Origin: Spirogloea muscicola
Taxonomy: Eukaryota > Streptophyta > Zygnematophyceae > Spirogloeales > Spirogloeaceae
Assembly: GCA_009602725.1 (NCBI GenBank)
Contig: WELB01000079.1
Coordinates: 542,833 to 602,928, forward strand
Length of the DNA: 60,096 nt
Reading direction: 5' to 3'
In this document: piece after piece, positions 10,379 to 22,086 of the stretch
Position numbering within the stretch: the first letter of the stretch is position 1
Layout: the number at the start of each line of letters is the position of its first letter
Program-made: the position numbers and the translations under genes
The notes under the pieces: model-generated
Told to the model about the DNA's origin: nothing
The model's database searches: none
The model's input: only the letters and a program-made list of their open reading frames with translations

Positions 10379-12844
10379 ATGCAGGCACTGCAGCAGGTAC
10401 TAGTCCTGACATACCTTCACAACTCAGCAGAGGTCCACTCTCAAGTCAAGCAGTGAAACATATCTGGTAGCCATCATGATTTGAGTACTTAGCGAGTGTA
10501 GCGCACTTGGAGGGCAGTACCACTGATTTGTGGACTTCAGTAAGTCATAGTAGCAGATGGTAGCCTCCTGCATTATGTAGCCCCCCCCCTCCCCCTCCTG
10601 TCTATGTAGCCTGTGTCTTAGGGGTCTCTGTGTAGAGGGCTGCCAGTTCCTGGCTATTTTAAACCTTCATGCGTTCAATGATAGATTGCAGCTTTTCTAC
10701 TGCTCCAGGCATTAGACTACCAGCCACAGGACAAGTCCCATTTGCAGAGTGCTCGGAGTATCCTGTTGCACAAGAGAAGCCTCAGGCAGCTTACGAAGAG
10801 GAGTCTTCACAAGAGTGGGTCACATGCAGAGTCCTTTTGACTGTTGCCTTCAGGACATGAAGGAGAATCTCAAAGCAGCTGCATATTCAATATAAGAACA
10901 CATTGTCACGTCTTGGTGATTGGCTTTGTGACTGACACACTCTGCATCGAAGAGACTTACCGACCCCAATGTTTCAACAGGAGCTGGCCAGAAGATAGCA
11001 ATGGTATTGAGGTGCCACTAAAACGTGGAAGGAGTAAGGGGGAGAAGACTCTACCGACCAGGGACCTTGAGGTAGCCAGATTCTGCATTTGCTGGTGTGA
11101 GTAGCAGATAATTGCTTCTCCCTTGTTATTGTACAGCAGCGTAGCCAATAGTCAGTCATCTGAGCAGCCTGAAATCAGATCAATGCATTGAATGGAGAAT
11201 AAGTTGCGGACATGAAATGTGTGTGGAATGCATAATAAGGTGGCTCTGACATCCTTTCTGACTCCTTGAAATGGGAATTCAGGAGAAACTCTGGCTGCTT
11301 GGTCATCCCCGAGTGGCTGGTGTTGATGAGGCCGGGAGAGGCCCACTTGCTGGACCTGTAGTAGCAGCTGCCTGCATCATTCCCAGCAGTGTCACCATAG
11401 CAGGTGGGAAGTGATCGCTACATTTAGACATGACATTTTTCATTGGAGATCATTGTGCAACCAGACAGCGTATTGCCATGACAGGGATCTCATAGCAGTA
11501 CCCTTGCAAAGCCTACCTATCATCCACAAGTTGCTCACTCAAGAAGCAGCTTTCAGACCCAGCCTTCCTTGGATGCAGGCAGATACAGTCAATTCATCTG
11601 TTGACTGGGTCATACCTTCCAGGTGCAGGCCATCTGCCTCAGCTAGTGCACATCTGCTCTTTTGCAGGTGTAGATGACAGCAAAAACCTCTCAGAAGAAC
11701 GTCGAGAAGAGTTGTACAAACTTATCACGGGCACCCCAGGTGTCCATTATGCAGTAAGCATGCTCTCTTGCTGATGTATTGCAACTACTCACCTAATAAC
11801 TAGCTGTCCGCAATGCTGGCTGCCCTGTTTCCCAATGCAATTTCAAGAGCTTGGATGGACATTGTCTGAGCCTTCGGCAGTTGCAATGTGCATTACATTC
11901 ACAGTGGTCAATGTACTTGGTCCGCACATATCTCACTAGGACGCCCATCTTGCTGTGAAACCGTACTTCCAACTGCCAGATTCAAGCTGTGGACGTTGCC
12001 ACCATTGACAAGATCAACATCCTTCAGGTACATTGAGAGGCAGAAGGTTTTGTCGCCTCAGAAGGCATACTGCACCCGGCCACATCTGCTAGCAGCAAGC
12101 ATGATATGCTTGCTCGTCATTGCCTGACACATCCATGCATTCTTGCAGGCTGCAATGCGTGCGATGGCCATGGCAGTCAACGAATTGGACCAACAAGGGG
12201 CAGGCAAGGCCTGTTATGTCCTAGTGGATGGTAATAGACTACCAAATGAAATCCCCCCATCCAGGGCTGAATTTGTCATCAAGGTGCTAAATCCGCTCAA
12301 AAGCTTGTAGACCATTAAGAAGTGTATCGCGTTTGCCTAAGGCAGTGTGCTTATTCAGCATTGTGCCAATGTCTGTTGCTCCGCCACACACCAGCAGCGT
12401 AAATTGAGCTTTACTTTAGAATCACCTAAATTGCTGAAGGAAGCCCTTTCTACTTTTCCCAGGGCGATGGCACCTGCCATGTCATTGCAGCTGCTTCCAT
12501 CTTAGCTAAAGTCACACGTGACCGCCTCATGTGCCAATATGACAGGTATACTGGATGACTGTTAGCTTGCTCTTGGCCCCTGCATGCATGTCAAGGGCCT
12601 CAATGTGCATGATCTGGACTCACATGACTGTCTTACTTAAGCAATGTGCAGCAAGTGGCCTGAATATGGCTTCAAGAGCCACAAGGGCTATGCAACAGCT
12701 GCCCACATTGCGGCACTTCAGCAACATGGGCCCTGTGACATACATAGAAGAAGTTTTGCGCCTCTGAAGGAGTGGATCAAGCCAGGTGCAGGCATCAAGA
12801 GATTTTTTGCTGTCCAAGAAAGGGGAGCAGGCCAACTGGAGTAA
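10379..12844 (+). CDS. rnhB: Ribonuclease HII, bacterial type, probably organellar
   Basis: Cleaves the RNA strand of RNA/DNA hybrids and removes misincorporated ribonucleotides. Phase-consistent exons: 10379-10396, 10748-10818, 10981-11071, 11283-11403, 11668-11753, 11980-12027, 12149-12283, 12463-12545 and 12652-12844 (about 281 residues). Motifs are [20 protein letters not shown] (catalytic Asp-Glu), [39 protein letters not shown] (catalytic Asp), [18 protein letters not shown] (catalytic Asp) and YPEYGF-type [18 protein letters not shown]. The [13 protein letters not shown] block is that of bacterial HII, not of the eukaryotic nuclear RNase H2A. The first two exons encode a basic Ser/Leu/Arg-rich leader with no acidic residues, which suggests a plastid or mitochondrial transit peptide. 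These two exons, and so the start, are less certain than the rest. Confidence 0.93.
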
Positions 12845-13720
12845 CGTAACCATTTGTGAAGAGTAACGAACATTGCCATTCACTATCTGGTAAACATGAT
12901 ATCATGGTGAGCCAGCTGGGGAGCCATTCTGTCGAAGCATTGGTATGGTTGAAGCGGCAAACGGGATGGGTAACCATCTGACTCAGCCCACTGGCCATAG
13001 GAGTGCTCCTTGTGAGAAGTGTCGCCCTGGCACTTCGGGGTTATTCGACTCTGAGGCGACCGCGCTGCTCCACTGCGCGCCCATCTATGGCTGCCATCCA
13101 TCTCGGCTGCGGGCGAAGCCTGTGCCAGCTGACCTGTACGTGCCGCCACGAGCTCACTAAATTTGTACAACCGAGAGGAGGGCAGTCTGTTCTATGAAGA
13201 GAGCAGGGTGCCCCAGCTGAAGACAGAGTGGAGAGAGTGGCTAATCAATGCAGTTGCAGCACCAAAACTGGCCAAATCTAAACTTCAGCAACAAAGTTGT
13301 CATGCAGCCTGACTCTGAGATGCAAGACAGCACAAAGTCTCATAAGGGCGGTGCTCATGATCCTCTTGAGATTGTGCTACCTTCTATTACCCGTCCATCA
13401 TTTACCGAAGGGCGACGAGTGAATTTTCTTGCCCTCTCTGTTGGGCTGGCTGCTCAGCCACTGCCCATGTGGTGGAGCTCACTGCTTCCTGTTCGGGGGC
13501 TTCTGCCTTCACTGCTGAAAGTGGCAGACTAGGGCGATTGGACGTGATCATGCAAGACCACAGCTTTGCAATCGACTTCCATCTGTAGAACCCTGCCTGG
13601 TAGTGTCCTTCGACTTTGCGAACCTTGTCCAATGGTCTTGGGCTGGCCCTTAACAACAAATTGCCCCAATGGACTCGCAGACAAGCCGGGGGGGTTGACC
13701 CGCACTTCATCTCGAGCCTA
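12845..13720. other. Intergenic region downstream of RNase HII
   Basis: No gene was recognised. Parts at 13440-13460 and 13620-13650 resemble the GGGCTGGC tail motif of the dispersed repeat family. Confidence 0.45.
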
Positions 13721-13724
13721 CGGG

Positions 13725-13930
13725 AAAGAAGTGGCTCTCCCACTGGGGGCAAGGGCTGTGAGAAGCCAGCCTGAAAAGAATTGACAAGGTTCGAAGGGGC
13801 CGAATTACGAGCTAAGCAGCTACTAAGGGCCTGAAGAGGCTATGGCAGAACGGGGGAGGATGGACCACTCAGTAGTTACGAGTGAGGAGCCTCAAATCCG
13901 ACAGACTAGCTGCCGGGAAATTATCCGCTG
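13725..13930 (-). mobile_element. 5'-truncated retroelement copy B (minus strand)
   Basis: Read on the minus strand, the segment encodes DNFPAASLSDLRLLTRNY and a stop at 13871-13869, followed by about 140 bp of tail. The same coding end and tail are found on the plus strand at 49985-50190 with only scattered substitutions. The 5' side breaks off next to a telomere-like AAACCCCAAACCCTAA sequence on the minus strand. Confidence 0.75.
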
Positions 13931-13956
13931 CCGAAAAACTATACCCTATATTTATA

Positions 13957-13965
13957 TTAGGGTTT
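13957..13965 (+). promoter_or_regulatory. Telo-box / interstitial telomere-like motif
   Basis: TTAGGGTTT is a perfect plant telo-box complement and is followed by GGGGTTTA. An ACCCTA...TAGGGT inverted repeat spans 13943-13962. The nearest gene start is 1.6 kb away, so a chance or retroelement-associated origin is at least as likely as a promoter role. Confidence 0.4.
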
Positions 13966-14359
13966 GGGGTTTACCTGTAGGGGGGGCGGCTTGCAGCAGA
14001 GGCATCGAAGGTCACTGCTCACCATTGGGCAACACAGGCGACGGGGCTGGCTGGGCTGGCGCGGCGTCGTCAAGAGTCCGCCAGGCTGGGGGCAAGCGAA
14101 TCTCTTGGTGGGGAGTGGCAATCGGCACCGCTAGTGGGTGGACCCTCCACCACGCGGCGCCTCGCGATTGGCTAAGACTCATGCGAAGCGGACAATCGCG
14201 GCGGACAATCGGTGACCCCCACGTGGCGGAGCCAGCCCAGCCAACGCCGGCCTCGGGCGTCACTCCCCCCCTCCTGCCGGGCAGGGCCGGGGGTAGGGAG
14301 GAGGGGGGGGTGGAGGCCGCCCGCGGCAAAAGCGGCGCGCCTCTGGGTCTCGGCGGAGT

Positions 14360-14960
14360 GCCTTTCTTGTCCATTCTTTTGGGCTGGCCTCTCCCAGCCA
14401 CCAGTTAATCTGGCCGCGCTTGCTTCTCTTTCCCGGCAGCGAGCTCTCCTCAGATCCGATGTTGCTCACTCGCGGGTACTGAGCTTCCCTCTGCATCGTC
14501 TGTGTTTTGCAGTGTTTTGTAGTGTAGTCCTTTTTCCGGCTCCGATTTGGCTTTGGACATTGTCCGTTCTTTTTGGGCTGGCGTTGCCTGCCCCTCTTGT
14601 CCATGGGCGAGCACTTTCTTCCGTGCAGCGAGCTACTCGGATCTGATGTTGCTCACTCGCGGGTACTGAGCTTCCCTCCGCATCGTCTTGTGTTTTGCAG
14701 TGTAGTGTTTTTCTGGCTCCTCTTTTGGGCTGGCCTCTCCCAGCCACCAGTTAATCTGGCCGCGCCGTTTTGTGGCGTAGTCCTGTTTCCATTGTCCATT
14801 CTTTTTTGGGTTGGCTTTGCCAGCCCCTCTTCTCTATGGGCGCGCACTTCTCTTTTTCCGGCTCCGTTTTCTTTGGCTTTGGACATTGTCTACTCTTTTT
14901 GGGCTGGCGTTGCCTGCCCCTCTTGTCCATGGGCGAGCACTTTCTTCCCCCGCCCCTCCC
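14360..14960 (+). mobile_element. Cluster of retroelement tails (copies C1 and C2) with tandem palindromic repeats
   Basis: Two coding ends, SDPMLLTRGY-stop (TGA 14480-14482) and SDLMLLTRGY-stop (TGA 14667-14669), are each followed by GAGCTTCCCTC-GCATCGTCT. Two copies of the 44-bp palindromic repeat lie at 14381-14426 and 14727-14766. Three copies of a related unit with GGGCTGGCGTTGCCTGCCCC and a GGGCGAGCACTT end lie near 14560, 14790 and 14885. The structure looks like nested or tandem 3' ends of one element. Confidence 0.7.
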
Positions 14961-15569
14961 TCCTCCTCCCCCCCGTCCTCCCTCATCCCGCCCAGCCGCC
15001 ATAGCAGCCCGGGGGGGCGGTNGCCTTAGACCAACGAGCATTACCGCCATGCCATCATTTTGTCCGACGGGCGTGCGGCTACTCCGCCATCGTAGCTGCA
15101 AGCAATCTGCAGGCGTGGGACGGCAATGCAGCCAGGGCATGGATTGGCACGTCAACAAAAGCCGCAGAAGCGCGCGATCACTGAGCGCCAGCAACAGACG
15201 CGGGGCACGGCGCTGGCTGGTCGACCAGCCCGCCTATGCCGCCGCCGCCGCCGCCGCCGCGGGCGCGCCAAGGCCCGGCGAGCCGCCGCGGGGTTGCTGG
15301 CCTCGCTCCCCCCACGGAGGACCTCGCTGGCGCCGGGGCTGTTCATGGTGGCCCCTCGGCCAGGCCGGCGACCTGCGGCCGGCTCGCTGTGAGCGGACGG
15401 CGGCGACGGGGAGTGTCTCCGCCTGCACCACATGGCTGGGTGGCGCCGATAGCTGCTTGCCATCGGTGGAGCCCTTGGTGCGAGCCGCTGATAGCGCCAG
15501 GCCTCGGCAGGCAGAGAGTTCATTGCTCACGTTTGGCAGGCCGCTGGAACCCACGCCTGCGGCAAAGGA
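14961..15569. other. GC-rich 5' flank of the STOP1-like gene
   Basis: This holds a poly-C/CT run, a single N at 15022 and GCC repeats at 15236-15262. A 267-codon open frame crosses it but shows only low-complexity composition. It is presumably promoter and 5' untranslated region. Confidence 0.5.
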
Positions 15570-18500
15570 ATGAATAACTACGGAAACGGCGGGTTCAGCC
15601 GGTTTGGATCCGAGCAGTTGAACGAGGTGTGCTCCCAAACCCCCCTCTATGAATGCCTCGATGTCTCACTGGTCACGGCCCTGTGTTGACCATGAGTTGA
15701 CTTTTTTGCCTGTCCAGTTGAGTCCGTTACTCTGAGCAAGATTGTCCTCTTTACCAAGACTTAAAAACGGTGGTGTAGGATAAGGTGAGGAAGGGTCAGT
15801 TTGCAGTGGCAGGGAGGGTGATAGGGGAGGCTTGCGTGTATTGAGCAGACACATAAGGTGCCTGCCTCAGGCAGTTGTGGTGGATGCTCTGTTGTCATGT
15901 GGAGGCAGGCATTGCTTGGACCGTGCAGAAACATGATGTGAGGTGTCGTTCTTGCCCTCTGATTCTCCAGGCCACCACCATCCTGATATTGTCCCTCTTA
16001 CACAAAGCAGATGTCGCAGCAAATGCACATGCTGGCACCTGCCAACAACAATCTAGCACCAACATCCAATCCCCAGTATGATGGCATGAGATTTGACAAT
16101 CTGGGCATGGCTCAGCTGGGCAACACTCAGTTGGGCGCCAGCCAGCCCCAGTCTTTGATGAGTGCACTCAATCTACTGCAGCAGGTCTGCCCTTCTACTG
16201 GCTTGCCACATAGCTGGTCGATGCTTGTCAGTTGCTGTGGCTTGTACTGCTTGTAGGGAACCGTTGTCATGTCAGTGGTCGTATTTGTTGCTCGTTATGA
16301 ATGGATTACCTTGAAGGATGGCATGCAGATGGTGTGATTTGCATTTGTATGTTTCTAGCATGACCAGTCAACTCAGTGAGAATGTGGTAGCTGTTGTTCT
16401 TGCCTATGGTAGCTTGCTTCAGTGTAGTACCTGATGTGAAGCAGGTATTGTCCTGTTGCTGGGTGTGGCATATTAGATTGAATCTTGCACTAGTGGTCTG
16501 AGGCGTTCTTGTATTTGCTGCCCTACTTGACAAATTTTCCTCGTCTGACTTGGTCTCGCGCAGAATATTGGAGCCTTGCAAGGTCTTGTGCCGCTCATTG
16601 CTCAGAACTCAGCTCAGCCCAATTCCTTGGTACAAGCTCAGCAGCTGCAACAGCAGCAGGCAGTCACTGCAACAGGCGTGGCAACAGTCATTTCTCAGCT
16701 AGCAGTTGCTGCTGCAGGCATCCTTCCTCAGATGAGTCAGTTGCAGGCACTTGGGAGCCAGACAACCGGGAGCCAGGATCAGGCTGTGCATTTTGCTGGC
16801 CTTCCGGCCCACAGCAACGCGAGCAATGGCAGTGCCCACACCTTGAATTTCTTCGTGTCTCCTTCTCAAGGGCAGGGTAATCAGCAGCATGGTGTGGTAG
16901 TGGAGGCACATGACCAGCAGGAACTTTTCCCGGTCACGACTGCTTCATATGACAACTCTCAGAAGGATACTGTGTCTGCTCAGACAACTGCGGATGATGA
17001 TGACAACTACGAAGAGACACTCCCTGGTCAGTAGCGAAGGGTGTGGCATTGATGGTTAAAATCTCAGTCTGCTTAAGGCTGAGCGAGTCACTCTGCATCA
17101 TACTTGCTATAAGTCATGCAGGGTTAGCTTGTAAACTGCTTGGATTAGGAGTTTTGCAGTTCGCATGTTTTAGATTGCTCTTCACCTGTTGTAAGGCGTC
17201 CAACTTTGGGAGGAAGCCATGGGCACCTTTGAGTGAGTTGTTCTCAATAGCCTCACTTGTCTTCATGCAGAGGGGTCTTATGATGTCGTTGAGATGGACC
17301 CTGTAGAGATTCTTGCCGAGCATACGCACTTCTGTGCCATCTGTGGCAAGGGTATGACAGAGCTTGCTAATGTATTTTGCTGATTCTTATCAGTATCCTG
17401 CAATAGGCCACCTTCTGCTCTTCCCAGTCTGCAATTTTGGAACTTGGTCTGACATATTCAGGCACTTGTTCTGACAGGCTTCAAGCGAGATGCTAATCTT
17501 CGAATGCACATGAGGGGTCATGGTGACGAGTATAAGACACCTGCTGCTCTATCCAGACCTGAGAGGCCTGGTCTTGGTTCTGTACCCGTTCGCCCCAAGA
17601 GGTGACAGCTTCCTTTAATATGCCCAGATTTATATTTCCCAACTTCGAGCCTAGGATCTTTGTATGTGAGCTGCATCGTGCCGTAGTCGGTAGTCCATGT
17701 TCTTCATGGCAGTACATATGCTACACATAAACAAGACAATGTCTGGATTGACTGAATTTGGACGGGTGCATGCTGTAATTTTCAATGAGCTTTCTAGCTG
17801 AAGAAAAGGATAGAAGTAGATTGTCTCAGCCCCTTCACAGTATGTGATCAATCTGCTCTGCTTCCTGGGTATTGGACAGATTCAGCTGTCCCTACATGGG
17901 TTGCAAGCGCAACAGGAAGCACCGTAAGTTCCAACCATTGAAAACCATGCTGTGTGTTAAGAACCACTACCGGCGGAGCCACTGTCCCAAGATGCTCACC
18001 TGTTCCAAGTGTGGCTCCAAGAAGTTCTCTGTGGTAGCCGACCTTAAGACGCATGAGAAGCACTGTGGAAAGGACAAGTGGCTGTGCTCCTGCGGGACAA
18101 CATTTTCTCGCAAGGACAAGCTTCTTGGCCATCTTTCTCTCTTCTCTGGCCACACACCTGCCATGCCATTGCATGTAATGGAGGAGGGAATCAACAACTC
18201 AGGAACCCCCCTGGTAAGAACATTCTGATGTGTTGGCTTGAACTGCTGTGGTGGTTCCCTGTCGTACCTCGTTGATTGTAGAGCAGCCCTCATGGGACAT
18301 ACATACAGCTGAAATTGGAGAAGAGTGCATGCAAGGCAGGTGACAGCACACAGAAAAGGTTGCTGAAGTTCACCCGCACTTGACAACAACAGAGCACCTC
18401 GCAAACATGGTTTGGCTTGACCTTGACCTTGACCTTGACTTCCTGCAGACACCAAGGAGCTCGCTTCCGGAGGTGAAGCAGGTGCATGCTGGTGATGCCA

Positions 18501-18619
18501 ATCAGGGCCAGCTGTTGGATGAGTCGTCAAGACCAAGTGCCCTTCCTATACTGCAGAGCTTGTTCACAACAAACTTCTTGGAGCATGAGACTGGAGGAAG
18601 TAGCCGGGCTCTCAGATAG
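15570..18619 (+). CDS. STOP1: STOP1-like C2H2 zinc-finger transcription factor
   Basis: In plants STOP1/ART1 proteins are nuclear regulators of acid and aluminium tolerance. Seven phase-consistent exons: 15570-15626, 16011-16184, 16564-17026, 17271-17351, 17478-17601, 17880-18213 and 18449-18619, giving 467 residues. The N-terminal half is Gln/Asn-rich (for example [13 protein letters not shown]). The C-terminal half has four C2H2 fingers: [21 protein letters not shown], then CPYMGCKRN to [13 protein letters not shown], then [22 protein letters not shown], and [16 protein letters not shown]. Spacing and wording ([14 protein letters not shown], RNHxxRSHCPK, SRKDKLxGH) follow STOP1 closely. The start at [10 protein letters not shown] is the first ATG before a good donor. 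The last intron contains four tandem TTGACC units just before its acceptor. Whether the algal protein responds to acidity or aluminium is an inference from the family. Confidence 0.93.
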
Positions 18620-20550
18620 CCATGCCCTCATGGGGCCTAAAGCAGCAGAGTACTGGTGATTACCATGTCTTCGTCTCATGATACTAGGGTGGTTTAATTA
18701 CCTCTTAGTCACTGTAATTATCCTTTGGGACATTGTTCCCGCAATAGGGTTGTACTTAGTCAAGTCAGGAGCATGCTTTTGTGTGGTTGTCATCAAGACC
18801 AAGCTGCTGTTATACACTCAATGTTTCTGTCAGGCGCTGTATCATGTGGGATGCTGCTGGCAATGACTAGCGTTGAGCCAAGCAGCTTGTCCTCTCGCCA
18901 CTTGTGTTGCATGGTGCTCATCTCCTGCATGATGTCTCAGGCTGCAGGGCAGCTGCTTTATAGCAGACATTTGAGTTAGCTTGCTGGTGCTTGTGGAACT
19001 TGAAGTTGAGTTCAGTAGGAACGGGTATAGGCATTGAGCTTGCTTTTGCTTTCCCCTTGAGCTGCTTTTGGCCTTTGCTTTGGAAGATGTATGCGAGTGC
19101 AAGCTGCTCTGTTCTGGCGTATCAAGTGGCCATTACATTCCCCCTCATGCTGCAAGCTTTTGTGCCAGCCTTCATTGCAATTACTTAGCCTACATTTACA
19201 GTGACTTTTTGGTACTGGGACAACTTCTTTGTGGGTCATGAGGATGTTCATTGCAGGACCCGGTTATGAGTCTTCAATAGCTGATGTGAATCTGTGTTGT
19301 TGGATAGTGTGTTTATAAATAACCAGGCCTTGCAGGCCAGTGTAATTTTTATGCTGTGTGCTGCTAGGCTCAGTAACGTTGGGCACTGGCCAAAAACATC
19401 TTGGTGACAGCGGGCAGGGACTACAGGCCTCAGGCTGTGAGTCAGATGATACTCAGGTTTCCCGTCAATAGTGGTCCATGCCAGCCAGGCCTTAGGCTGC
19501 AAGCTCGTGGAGTCTGGAGTACTGCTAGCAAATGTTAGGCGTGGGAAATTGCATTCTGCGGTTTTGAAGTAAGAACGAAGCAAGAGTGAAGAAGAGGATG
19601 GAGAAGCTGGGCAGACTTGCAGGAAGCTGAGGAGAGCCGCACCTTCTCCTGGAGGAAGTGTCTTCGAAAGGCCAACTCGGTGGACTTAAGTCGAGCAAAC
19701 AAATATGGTAGGAGGCCACAGCCCTCTTGGCAGTGGCAAGTCCAGAGCTGGGTGTATATTTGGCAATGACATGTAAACGCACCTTTTCAGCCAGCTCTTA
19801 CAGGCTATGGAGGCACTTCTCTCAAAAGGAGGAATTACTAACAATGTGCTCAATGGCGCCTGCTGGTGGCTATGTGGCAAGGCATCCACCGAGTGATGGA
19901 GACGTGCATCTGTTTGAGTAGCAACCAATTATGCCACTTGCATTGCTGAGCGGTGATTATTCTTCAGCCTTTGAACCTTGTCCTAGTTTTATGTTAGCTG
20001 CCTTTCACAACAATCGCCGTTTATAGCTTGTTCATCACAATCCAATACTGAACTGAAGTAACAGCTCGCTCGAGAAGACGGAAGGTCCACGGTGCTTATG
20101 ACTTGGGAGGGAGGTTAAGCCGATTACAGCACTGTTCAGGGGGTATGTACTGCCAAGACTGGGGCAAGATGTGGCAATGCCCTTGGCTAGGGGGGGCAAA
20201 GGTAACAGGGCGGCGAAAGCACAACAAATAAGGGTTAACAAAGGTGACATAGACGAGCTCTTTGTCTTCCGAAGGGGCAAAGGCTGTGAGAGGCTAGTCT
20301 CAAATCCTATGCGCATTGCCAAAGAGTTCGCTTCTCTTGAGAAGAGGTAAGCGTTGCATTGGAAGAGCTGTTTCTCGTCCATGAGGACCAAAGAAGAAGG
20401 TGCTCAATGGCGGCTGACCGTGACTAGCTGGCAATGCATCCACCGGTTTCATGCGGCCTTATGTGCGAAGGCAGGCCGCCTCTGGTGCCGCCGCCGCCCT
20501 ACCGCCGAGCGCCGCCGCCGTGAGTGTGCACGGTGCCAGAGCCCGCCGCA
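18620..20550. other. Intergenic region between STOP1-like and FIS1 genes
   Basis: A TGTAA motif, the usual green-algal polyadenylation signal, lies at 18713-18717, about 95 bases after the STOP1-like stop. A fragment at 20265-20340 resembles the reverse complement of the dispersed repeat tail (GGCAAAGGCTGTGAGAGGCTAG). No gene was recognised on either strand. Confidence 0.5.
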
Positions 20551-22086
20551 ATGTCCTACCTCGCGCAGCTCGGCTCGCTCTTCGGCGGCGGCGACACGTT
20601 GCCGTGGACTGACGAGGGCACAATTGCGGTGCGCACAACAAGAGCGCGGATGCCTTGTGCAGAGTCCTCCGGCAGCATGGGCTCTGCCGTTTAGCTTGCG
20701 CAATTGTGTAGTGGGGATGGAGAGCCTGGCGAGCCGGCGAGGGCAGCAGGGAGGCAGCCTGCCCGGGCAGCAACTGTGCAGGCCATGCTCGGTGAAAGCT
20801 TAGCGGCAGGAAGGTCCTGCACAAGCAAGCGCTGCAGTCTTTGCCAGCAATTCACATTAGTGCAACGTTTACAACATGGGGTCCGCGCGTTGGGAGCTGG
20901 GGGCCAAAGGCCACGGGATCTCATCCGTCTCCGCCTGCACTTTGCAGCATTGTGAGCTGGACGCATTGGGCGGTGACCGCGACGCGCCCACTAGGCCGGA
21001 GACGCGCACGGAGTCCATCATGCGCCTCGCCTGGGCGCTCGTCCACTCCCGGCGGCCCGCCGACGTCCAGCGTGGCGTGGCCATGCTTGAAGGTGCTCCC
21101 AACCAGGCCTTGCCCGTTGTTTTACTTGCTATTGCTCGACGTAGCTTGCCGGATTTGGTAGAGCGTCAAATATATCTTTCCATACGTGGCACCTCTTGCA
21201 GTCCATTTTGGGATTTCTCTATCTGCTTCAGTGCATCCGCACATGCAGATCTGACTGCTGACAGAGATGCCAAGGCTCTCCACGGTCTTCGCTCCAAGCT
21301 TTCGTGTTGACACTTGCATGCGTGCTCTCTAGCACAGAGAAGTTGAGGGATAAGCTCTCCAGCGAGCAGCAAAGGGAGGTGCTCTACCTCCTTGCTGTGG
21401 GCTACTTCCGCTCCAGCGATTATACCCGCTCCCGACGCTTTGTGGACAAAGCATTGCAGGTACAATGTCTCCTACACAGCTTGCCTAGCTGCCCCAGCAA
21501 GCTTGTGCGACTTGGACCAGGACAGATAATACTTTCACAAATTCTGCTAGGCTCCTCGAAGCTCTGAGTCTATTTTTGAAATATTATAATCCAAGGTACA
21601 GGCTGTGGCAGAGGCTTTGCTTCTTGACAACCTCATGTCTGTCAGGTGCATACTAGTGTACCTTGTGGGGTATGGTGTAGGCCTGCAAGCTCTATTCTCT
21701 TCAGCACTCAAGAGAGCAGCTATGCCACACCCTACTGCTGCTTTACTGAGGTTGCAGTGGTGCTGGATTGCAGGTGCAACCTAATTTCCGACAAGCTGAG
21801 TCATTGAAGAAGATGGTGGAAGACAAGATTGCAGCAGGTAAAAGCATGTCCAAGCATACCACATGAAGCTGTCAATTATTTCGGTAAACGGAACGAGGCT
21901 CTTGCAGTTGCTGTGGGCCACGTCACACAGCAAGGACCTGCAGCAAGGAAGCTCTCACTATCTTCCACTCATGGGGTTTGACTTGTTGGAGATGCAGATG
22001 GCATGATTGGAATTGGGCTGGCCGCCACAGCAGTAGCTCTGGTTGGAGCGGGAGTAGCTGCTCTTGCCACCTCTCGGAGGAGGTGA
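20551..22086 (+). CDS. FIS1: Mitochondrial fission 1 protein (FIS1)
   Basis: Tail-anchored outer-membrane protein of mitochondria and peroxisomes that takes part in organelle division. Five phase-consistent exons: 20551-20628, 20948-21092, 21338-21459, 21774-21837 and 21998-22086 (165 residues, normal for FIS1). The TPR-like fold is visible as ESIMRLAWALVHSRRPADVQ, EQQREVLYLLAVGYFRSSDY, RRFVDKALQVQPNFRQAESL and KKMVEDKIAADGMIG. It is followed by one C-terminal membrane helix (IGLAATAVALVGAGVAALA) and a short basic tail SRRR typical of tail-anchored outer-membrane proteins. The start gives MSYLAQLGSLFGGGD, and the ATG follows a GC-rich leader. Confidence 0.95.

Noticed and set aside
14770-15573. 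267-codon plus-strand open frame before the STOP1-like gene
   Set aside because: Begins in retroelement tail repeats, crosses an N and a GCC tract, and is in another frame than the real start exon.
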